64,000 bases of DNA, taken from positions 1,736,001 to 1,800,000 of the forward strand of contig NZ_CP017479.1 of assembly GCF_001761465.1 (NCBI RefSeq). The letters are read 5' to 3'. A model generated the notes under the pieces. The model saw only the letters and a program-made list of their open reading frames with translations, did not search any database and was not told the DNA's origin. This DNA comes from Flavobacterium gilvum (lineage in GTDB: Bacteria > Bacteroidota > Bacteroidia > Flavobacteriales > Flavobacteriaceae). Made by a program: the position numbers and the translations under genes. The first letter of the stretch is position 1; each line of letters starts with the position of its first letter. Positions 59,007 to 64,000 of this stretch are shown piece after piece.

Positions 59007-60992
59007 ATGAAAAACAATTTAATTACAAAAATTATTATTGGCGGTTTGCTGTTCAGTGGACTTAATGGATTTGCCCAAAAGACAACTTTGGAAGTTGATA
59101 TAGCCAAAACCGTTACTAAAATTAAACCGACGATGTTCGGTTTGTTTTTTGAGGATATCAATTTTGCCGCAGACGGAGGATTGTACGCCGAAATGGTCAA
59201 AAACCGTTCCTTTGAGTTTGATAAACCTCTGATGGGATGGGAACAACCTAATACTAAAAGAAGTTCTTTAAATAAACAATCGGGTGTTGCGACGCCTATT
59301 AAAGTGTCTGAAAATAAAACCAATACTAACTTTTGCAGGGTGTTGATAAATGATCCTCAGGGATATGCGCTCATCAACGAAGGATTTAGAGGAATGGGTG
59401 TCAAAAAAGACGCGAAGTATAATATTTCCTTAAAGGCGGCTAATCACGGAAATGCTATTAAAAAAATAATTATTCAGTTTATTGATAAGGATAAAAAAGT
59501 GATTGGTGAAACTAGTATTGTACCAACATCTGATGAATGGAAAAACTATTCTGTACAATTTACAGCAACTCAAACCGAAGCAAAAGCAAAATTGAAAATT
59601 ACTTTTGAAGGAACAGGAACAATTGATTTAGATATGATTTCGCTGTTTCCTGAAGATACCTGGAAGAACAGAAAAAATGGCTTACGCAAAGATATTGTAC
59701 AGCTTTTGTATGATATGAAACCTGGATTTTTGCGTTTCCCCGGTGGTTGTATTGTAGAGGGAAGAACGTTGGCAGATCGCTATCAATGGAAAAAATCGGT
59801 TGGGAATGTTGAGGACAGAAAAACAATGATGAATCGTTGGAATGTGGAGTTTAGCCATAAACAGACTCCAGATTATTTTCAAAGTTTTGGACTTGGATTT
59901 TATGAATATTTTCAGCTTTCAGAAGATATTGGTGCGACACCGTTGCCTATTTTAAGCTGCGGAATGGCTTGTCAATACAATACAGGTGAATTGGCGCCAA
60001 TCACAGAATTAGATCCGTATGTGCAGGACGCTTTGGATTTAATTGAATTTGCCAATGGTTCGGTTGATACGGCTTGGGGCAAATTACGTTCGGATATGGG
60101 GCATCCAAAACCGTTCAACTTAAAACTGATTGGCGTTGGAAATGAACAATGGGGACCGGATTATATAGAAAGGTATAAAGTTTTTGAAAAAGCCATAAAA
60201 TCAAAATATCCAAATATTGCTATTGTTTCAGGTAGCGGGCCTTCGCCAAGCGGAGAGTTTTTTGATTACGGTATGCAGGAACTTAAAAAATTGAATGCCA
60301 AACTGATTGATGAGCATTATTATGAAAGCCCAAAATGGTTTAGGGAAAATGCAACGCGTTATGACAAATACGACCGCAAAGGGCCAAAAATATTTGCCGG
60401 AGAATACGCCGCTCAAAGTGTTTCGGGAGCCAATCCAAATAACCGAAATAATTGGGAATGTGCATTTTCGGAAGCGGCTTTTATGACCGGTTTGGAACGA
60501 AATGCCGAAGTGGTGAATATGACTTCGTATGCGCCCTTGATGGCTCATGAAGAGGCTTGGCAATGGACTCCGGATATGATTTGGTTCAACAATTTAGAGG
60601 CTTATGGCTCTGCCAATTATTATGTGCAAAAGTTGTTTTCAACCAATAAAGGAACCGATTTATTGACGATTACCAATGACGGAAAACCGCTGACAGGACA
60701 AAATAACCTCTATGCTTCTGCAGTGAAAGATGTAAATAGCAAAGAAGTTATTGTGAAACTGGTGAACACATCGGCAACGCCACAGGAAGTTACGGTTGAT
60801 TTAAAAGGCGGAAAATTAGCATCGAAAGGAACGGTGATTACACTTACCAGCCCAAATTTGAACGATGAAAATACTTTTGCTCAACCTAAAAAAATAAGCC
60901 CAACAGAAACCGAATATAAACTGAAGGGTGAAAAAGCACAATTGAATTTGGGTGCTTATTCCGTGACGGTTTTGAAGTTGAGAATGGAGTAG
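59007..60992 (+). CDS. GH51 alpha-L-arabinofuranosidase, exported
   Basis: The 661-residue enzyme releases arabinose from arabinan or arabinoxylan side chains. The ATG at 59007 starts a signal peptide (MKNNLITKIIIGGLLFSGL, ending FAQ). The open frame reaches up to 58881, but the earlier codons encode only repeat sequence. The barrel has PGFLRFPGGCIVEG, the acid/base motif GVGNEQWGP (Glu380), the nucleophile motif FAGEYAAQS (Glu466), and a C-terminal beta domain. An N-terminal carbohydrate-binding-like domain is present between about 110 and 215. Beside the GH28 pair, it points to pectin-type substrates. Confidence 0.94.
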   Translation: MKNNLITKIIIGGLLFSGLNGFAQKTTLEVDIAKTVTKIKPTMFGLFFEDINFAADGGLYAEMVKNRSFEFDKPLMGWEQPNTKRSSLNKQSGVATPIKVSENKTNTNFCRVLINDPQGYALINEGFRGMGVKKDAKYNISLKAANHGNAIKKIIIQFIDKDKKVIGETSIVPTSDEWKNYSVQFTATQTEAKAKLKITFEGTGTIDLDMISLFPEDTWKNRKNGLRKDIVQLLYDMKPGFLRFPGGCIVEGRTLADRYQWKKSVGNVEDRKTMMNRWNVEFSHKQTPDYFQSFGLGFYEYFQLSEDIGATPLPILSCGMACQYNTGELAPITELDPYVQDALDLIEFANGSVDTAWGKLRSDMGHPKPFNLKLIGVGNEQWGPDYIERYKVFEKAIKSKYPNIAIVSGSGPSPSGEFFDYGMQELKKLNAKLIDEHYYESPKWFRENATRYDKYDRKGPKIFAGEYAAQSVSGANPNNRNNWECAFSEAAFMTGLERNAEVVNMTSYAPLMAHEEAWQWTPDMIWFNNLEAYGSANYYVQKLFSTNKGTDLLTITNDGKPLTGQNNLYASAVKDVNSKEVIVKLVNTSATPQEVTVDLKGGKLASKGTVITLTSPNLNDENTFAQPKKISPTETEYKLKGEKAQLNLGAYSVTVLKLRME

Positions 60993-61039
60993 TAAAGCCC
61001 ATAGTGCTTACATTTTATATTAAAAAACAATCCTACAAG

Positions 61040-61095
61040 AAACCCCTTTAGGGGTGGCACGATACATACTATTTGTGCCACACCTAAAGGGGTTT
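61040..61095. repeat. Long hairpin repeat with AAACCCCTTTAGG ends
   Basis: AAACCCCTTTAGGGGTGGCAC pairs with GTGCCACACCTAAAGGGGTTT with one mismatch around a 14-base loop. It follows the GH51 gene, but without a T-run. This CCCCTTTAGGGG-type repeat is familiar from Flavobacterium gaps. Confidence 0.75.
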
Positions 61096-61221
61096 GAATA
61101 TTTATACTTCGATGCCTGCAAAGATTATTCATAAGACATTGCTTCTGATTTTTTTTATTTTTTTAAATCACAAAATTTACTAAGGAATATTGAGCAATAA
61201 AGCTATTTGTACAGATTTTAA

Positions 61222-61256
61222 ATCATGTCATTTGGTGTAAGATTAAATGGCATGAT
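61222..61256. promoter_or_regulatory. Inverted repeat upstream of the TauE/SafE-like gene
   Basis: ATCATGTCATTT (61222-61233) and AAATGGCATGAT (61245-61256) form a 12-base inverted repeat with one G-T pair and an 11-base spacer. It lies about 105 bases before the gene and could be an operator or an mRNA hairpin. The remaining gap from 60993 to 61361 is AT-rich without other features. Confidence 0.45.
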
Positions 61257-61361
61257 AATTGAAAAGATATTTTCAAAAAAAAAAGAAGACATTAAATCTA
61301 AAATGTTCAGTAATATTTTGTTCGTTAAATAGTAAAACGACATCTGTCAAAAAATGAAAAG

Positions 61362-62411
61362 ATGATAAGTACATTAGTAATTGTATTTTTAGTGAGTTTT
61401 TTATCGTTTTCAATAAGTGTAATTTGTGGGGGTGGTGCTGGACTTATGCTTATTCCTGTGCTCGGTCTTATGCTCCCGGTAAGTCAAGTTCCTGCCGCTT
61501 TGTCTATTGGGACATTTACAAGTTCAGCCTCTCGTCTTGTTGCTTTTAGAAAAAATATTTGTTGGCATATTGTAAAATATTTTGTTCCTGCGGCTTTACC
61601 TGCTGTTTGGTTTGGGGCTTGGTTACTTAAATATGTAAATCCGGTTTATCTGGAATTGGTAATGGGATTTTTTCTGGTAAGTAATTTAATGGCATTATTC
61701 CAAAAATCAAAAGAAATCAATACTACTCAAAAGTCGTCTAATTTTGTATTAGGACTTATTGGATTTTCTGCAGGATTTATATCCGGTTTAACAGGTGCAG
61801 TAGGCCTACTTTTTAACCGGTTTTACTTGCGGTATGGGCTTGCTAAAGAAGAGATTATTGCTACAAGAGCTGCAAATGAAATTATCTTGCATTTAGTTAA
61901 AATAATTTTATATTTTGTGTTTGGTTTGATTACAATGAAAGTTGTTTCCGTAGGGGTAGTTGTTGCTATTTCGGCCATACTTTCGACTTGGGCGATGAAA
62001 TGGGTTTTGCCAAAATTAAGTGAGACTTATTTTAGGAAAATTGGTTATGGCGCCATGGTGTTTTCTGGATTTGCAATGTTATTTCAATCAGGTTCTAGTT
62101 TGTTATTTCCTAATAACTTAAACATTGGGAATCCTCAAACGCATAGGGAAATGACGTCAACGCTTGTATGGAATAAATGGAATCATGGGAATTTTGCAAT
62201 GGAATATAGTTATGATGCTGAAAATGGTTTAGATTTAGAGCAAACTATTCCGATTACAGAACTTTCCAGTGAAAATAGAAGATTAGTATTTAGTAAAGCA
62301 AAGGGGACAGACAAACTAATTATTGAAGCGGTGTATTCGATAGGAATGTACACTTATGAGGCTTATTATTTTAAAGACAAAAAATTAATAAAGAAATTAG
62401 CCTTTAATTAA
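61362..62411 (+). CDS. TauE/SafE-like sulfite exporter-family permease with extra C-terminal domain
   Basis: The 349-residue protein has about eight membrane spans in its first 250 residues, with the family's ICGGGAGLMLIPVLGLML and SAGFISGLTGAVG segments. Family members are linked to export of sulfite or other organic anions. The last 90 residues (after FPNNLNIG) form a soluble region with strands, outside the usual family length of about 250 residues. Whether it acts in the sulfur theme seen earlier in the window is not shown, because it is 37 kb away and near glycan genes. Confidence 0.78.
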   Translation: MISTLVIVFLVSFLSFSISVICGGGAGLMLIPVLGLMLPVSQVPAALSIGTFTSSASRLVAFRKNICWHIVKYFVPAALPAVWFGAWLLKYVNPVYLELVMGFFLVSNLMALFQKSKEINTTQKSSNFVLGLIGFSAGFISGLTGAVGLLFNRFYLRYGLAKEEIIATRAANEIILHLVKIILYFVFGLITMKVVSVGVVVAISAILSTWAMKWVLPKLSETYFRKIGYGAMVFSGFAMLFQSGSSLLFPNNLNIGNPQTHREMTSTLVWNKWNHGNFAMEYSYDAENGLDLEQTIPITELSSENRRLVFSKAKGTDKLIIEAVYSIGMYTYEAYYFKDKKLIKKLAFN

Positions 62412-62450
62412 AAGCAGTTGTTTTTAGGACTGCTGTCCGTTTAAGGAATA

Positions 62451-62482
62451 AAAAAAGAGAACTTCGCGAAGTTCTCTTTTTT
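62451..62482. terminator. Bidirectional-looking terminator after the TauE-like gene
   Basis: A long perfect stem AAAAAAGAGAACTTC/GAAGTTCTCTTTTTT with a two-base centre has A and T runs at its ends, so it could stop transcription from either side. Confidence 0.88.
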
Positions 62483-62591
62483 AGTAGCGGGAAATCTTAA
62501 AAAATCTAACGAGTTTATTGATGATTTTTATAGAATTGTTTGTTTATGTGATTACTTTTAGGATAATGTACAGATTAATTTTAAGATTTCG

Positions 62592-62621
62592 TTTCGATTT
62601 CATTTAAATCTTTTATATTTA
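62592..62621 (+). promoter_or_regulatory. Possible promoter of the TlpA-like gene
   Basis: TTTC (62592-62595) and TATATTTA (62614-62621) are spaced by 18 bases, close to the phylum's pattern but not perfect. The gene's ATG is 31 bases further on. Confidence 0.35.
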
Positions 62622-62651
62622 GCAAATAAAAAATATTAAAAAAAAACATAT

Positions 62652-63914
62652 ATGAAAAACAATTTTTGCACCTTTTTTTTATTGATAGCGATTTTGGTGT
62701 CCAATTACTCATTTTCAAAGGAAATCCAATGTAAATTACGAGGTAATGTAATTGGAGAAAATTCTAAATACTTGGTGTTAGTTAGTCAAGGAAAAGACGC
62801 TAGAAATAATGGGGTGAAAATTCCAATTGTTGATGGTCATTTTGAACATGAATTGAAAACACCTTTTGTTGAACAATATACTTTGGTTTTTGGAGACGAA
62901 TTGGAGAGAGGTGCATTTAGACCTATAAATTTCTTTGCGGAAAATGGTGTAGTTGAATTTTTATTACATTCGTCTCAGGAATTTGATAAAAATACAATAA
63001 AAGGAGGAATGTTGACCAATCAAAAGATTGCGTTTGAAAAAGAGAAAAAGAATATTTTTGAATCTAAAGCAAAAGAGTTTAGCATGGAAATTGGCTCTTT
63101 GTTTAAGTCTAATAATTATTATAGCGAAGATGTAAAAGCTATTCAGAAAAAATTTAAAGGTCTTGCAAACGGGGAGGAACTTAATAAACTCTATAAAATG
63201 CAAGATGAATTATTGGAAACAGAAAAAGGATATAATCCAAAAGCTTGGGTTTTAAAAAACAAGTTGGACTCGATTCAAAAAACCGCATTTGACTGGCAAA
63301 ATAAGTACATCAAAAAAAATCAAGATATTTTCTCATATTCACTTTTATTTGAAACTTTTCAAAATTATAAGCAATACAAAAAGATTGTTGATTTAGAGGC
63401 GGTGTCTAGCCTGTTTTTAATATATTCAAAGAAATATCCTTCACATCCTTACACCAAACAAATAGAAGAAATTTTAAATGGTATAAAGACAGTAAAAGTT
63501 GGTGGTCAATTTATAGATTTTTCAGCACCGACAATAGAAGGGAAATCTGTTAGGGTTTCAGAAGTAATAGCAGGTAAAGTTGCTATAATAGATTTGTGGG
63601 GGTCTTGGTGTGCACCATGTAGGGTGACAAGTAAAAGTTATATTCCAGTTTATGAAAAGTATAAAGATAAAGGGTTTGTCATTGTTGGGGTTGCTGGAGA
63701 ATTTAAAAACACTGATGCCTATAAAATTGCAATAGCAAAAGACAAATATCCTTGGCTAAACCTTATTGAGTTGGATAATAAAAATGGGATTTGGAACAAA
63801 TATAATATTTCTAATTCAGGGGGAAGTACATTTTTAATTGATTCTAAGGGTAAGATTTTGGCGATTCACCCAGATGCGGAGCAGTTGGAAAAAATTCTTA
63901 AAGAATTATTATAA
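62652..63914 (+). CDS. TlpA/ResA-like thioredoxin-family protein with DUF4369-type N-terminal domain
   Basis: The 420-residue protein has a signal peptide (MKNNFCTFFLLIAILVSNYSFSK) and an N-terminal beta domain (about 25-125, QCKLRGNVIGENSKYLVLVS) as in DUF4369. A helical linker (about 125-275) and a C-terminal thioredoxin domain follow, with the active site W-C-A-P-C (Cys320 and Cys323) and a conserved loop before it (IIDLWGS). Such proteins reduce or rearrange disulfides in the periplasm. It has no close partner gene in the window, and the stop is followed only by AT-rich DNA to the end. Confidence 0.9.
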   Translation: MKNNFCTFFLLIAILVSNYSFSKEIQCKLRGNVIGENSKYLVLVSQGKDARNNGVKIPIVDGHFEHELKTPFVEQYTLVFGDELERGAFRPINFFAENGVVEFLLHSSQEFDKNTIKGGMLTNQKIAFEKEKKNIFESKAKEFSMEIGSLFKSNNYYSEDVKAIQKKFKGLANGEELNKLYKMQDELLETEKGYNPKAWVLKNKLDSIQKTAFDWQNKYIKKNQDIFSYSLLFETFQNYKQYKKIVDLEAVSSLFLIYSKKYPSHPYTKQIEEILNGIKTVKVGGQFIDFSAPTIEGKSVRVSEVIAGKVAIIDLWGSWCAPCRVTSKSYIPVYEKYKDKGFVIVGVAGEFKNTDAYKIAIAKDKYPWLNLIELDNKNGIWNKYNISNSGGSTFLIDSKGKILAIHPDAEQLEKILKELL

Positions 63915-64000
63915 ACTACTATGAAATTATTAAAATACTGTTATTCCTAACTCATTGGGAAATTATTATCACATAGAAATTAAGAACAACCTTCGGGTTG

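Overview
The window looks like chromosomal DNA from a Flavobacterium or close relative (phylum Bacteroidota). The DNA is AT-rich. It holds SusC/SusD pairs, a hybrid two-component regulator fused to a sensor propeller, TANNTTTG-type promoter boxes and abundant periplasmic glycosidases. It also carries short palindromic intergenic elements of the kind common in this group. I saw no rRNA or tRNA genes, no CRISPR array, no phage genes and no transposase gene.

Region 1 (1-10.5 kb) is a sulfate-ester uptake locus. It has a SusC-like receptor cut by the window edge, its SusD partner and two tandem Cys-type arylsulfatases. These are followed by a 39-residue membrane peptide, a sterol-desaturase-like membrane enzyme and an exported rhodanese-thioredoxin fusion. 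Region 2 (10.8-17.7 kb) is mixed: a leucine-rich-repeat protein, two amidohydrolases, two AraC regulators, a small protein with an MFS exporter, and a structured repeat resembling the Flavo-1 RNA motif.

Region 3 (18.0-23.9 kb) is the most unusual. A family 2A encapsulin shell gene overlaps a cysteine desulfurase that carries a long, low-complexity N-terminal extension, the expected cargo of such shells. Next come an exported formylglycine-generating enzyme, which would activate the Cys-type sulfatases, and a YeiH-type putative sulfate exporter. Regions 1 and 3 together suggest sulfur scavenging from sulfate esters linked to a sulfur-handling nanocompartment. That link is inference.

Region 4 (24.9-61.0 kb) is a long glycan-utilisation region. 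It holds a GH89 alpha-N-acetylglucosaminidase, a SusC/SusD pair, two GH92 mannosidase-family proteins, a Tat-type exported protein, a DUF4861-like protein and a metallophosphoesterase. It continues with the hybrid two-component regulator, inositol oxygenase, GH2, an HGSNAT-like membrane protein, a sodium/solute symporter, two GH28 proteins, a short-chain dehydrogenase and GH51. Three direct-repeat sites (half-sites 21 nt apart) lie ahead of the GH89, SusC and inositol-oxygenase genes, each about 21-22 nt upstream of a -7-like box, and are candidate operators for the regulator. Several gaps are filled by miniature inverted-repeat elements and tandem repeats. Region 5 (61.3-63.9 kb) has a TauE/SafE-like permease and a TlpA-like thioredoxin lipid-envelope protein.
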